DNA of 64,000 nt from Alphaproteobacteria bacterium (GTDB lineage: Bacteria > Pseudomonadota > Alphaproteobacteria > Micropepsales > Micropepsaceae): assembly GCA_019247845.1 (NCBI GenBank), contig JAFBAL010000010.1, positions 62,001-126,000 of the forward strand. Direction: 5' to 3'. The position numbers were made by a program, and so were the translations under genes. Below the pieces are notes generated by a model. The model made no database searches, had not been told where the DNA came from, and saw only the letters and a list, made by a program, of their open reading frames with translations. Below, piece after piece: positions 63,999-64,000 of this stretch (the first letter of the stretch is position 1; each line of letters starts with the position of its first letter).

Positions 63999-64000
63999 GG

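Overview
The window is a gene-dense, GC-rich alphaproteobacterial chromosome segment, probably spanning the replication origin. The main evidence is gene order. hemE, hemH, hemJ, rho, mnmE, mnmG, rsmG, parA and parB all read leftward, while a ppsR-type regulator, maf, aroE, coaE and dnaQ all read rightward. Both sets diverge from one 242-bp gap (25780-26021). In Caulobacter and other Alphaproteobacteria the hemE/DUF299 gap is oriC. Coq7 (ubiquinone), HemJ instead of HemG/HemY, DUF3576 beside leuS and DUF6489 beside mnmE fit the same class. The order within the class is not fixed by what I can see; a Micropepsaceae/Rhizomicrobium-like lineage is a guess.

Layout. 0-7 kb: an MFS transporter, a small periplasmic protein, lepA, a higBA toxin-antitoxin pair whose toxin is frameshifted, a secreted aspartyl protease, and hisHA. 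6.9-12.6 kb: parB-parA-rsmG-mnmG-mnmE-DUF6489, with two parS-like palindromes inside mnmG and at the rsmG/mnmG junction. 12.7-21.9 kb: an accessory block inserted between mnmE and rho, holding a YyaL-type thioredoxin protein, dienelactone hydrolase, M23 peptidase, POT transporter, quinone oxidoreductase, HD and SnoaL proteins, and YqhA. 21.9-29.5 kb: the origin core. 29.5-37.8 kb: a leftward block of thioesterase, an unknown exported protein, CHAD, hisF, an unknown gene, holA, lptE, leuS and DUF3576, mostly coupled by 4-bp overlaps. 38-44 kb: porin, a ThiE/TenI-like gene, yggS, ribA, an orphan response regulator, and a DUF2807 protein with its own promoter/operator and terminator. 44-54 kb: an unknown A/T-richer gene, a MacAB-type efflux operon, PBP1A, a GFA protein, an alpha/beta hydrolase, DipZ and an aldo/keto reductase. 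54-64 kb: a YgjP peptidase, a VOC-dsbB-coq7 operon, GNAT, a YpfJ zinc peptidase, a reductase, a RES/Xre toxin-antitoxin pair, an S41 peptidase and a winged-helix/TPR regulator.

How the genes work together. The origin region joins segregation (ParAB plus candidate parS), tRNA wobble modification (MnmE/MnmG), termination (Rho), late heme synthesis (HemE, HemH, HemJ) and replication (DnaQ epsilon; HolA delta further right). Histidine synthesis is split, with hisHA at 5.5 kb and hisF at 32 kb. Envelope functions (LptE, PBP1A, porin, DipZ, DsbB, M23, MacAB) are scattered across the window.

Unusual features. (1) Two parS-like sites combine parS outer arms with a Noc-like CCCGGG centre. (2) higB is inactivated by one base. 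(3) Gene 3' ends, including stop codons, are repeatedly copied just downstream of themselves (quinone oxidoreductase, MacB ATPase, dipZ). In the MacB operon the copy forms part of a 25-codon ORF coupled to the next gene. (4) A nested palindrome overlaps the -10 of the DUF2807 gene. I saw no rRNA, tRNA, CRISPR array, insertion sequence or prophage.
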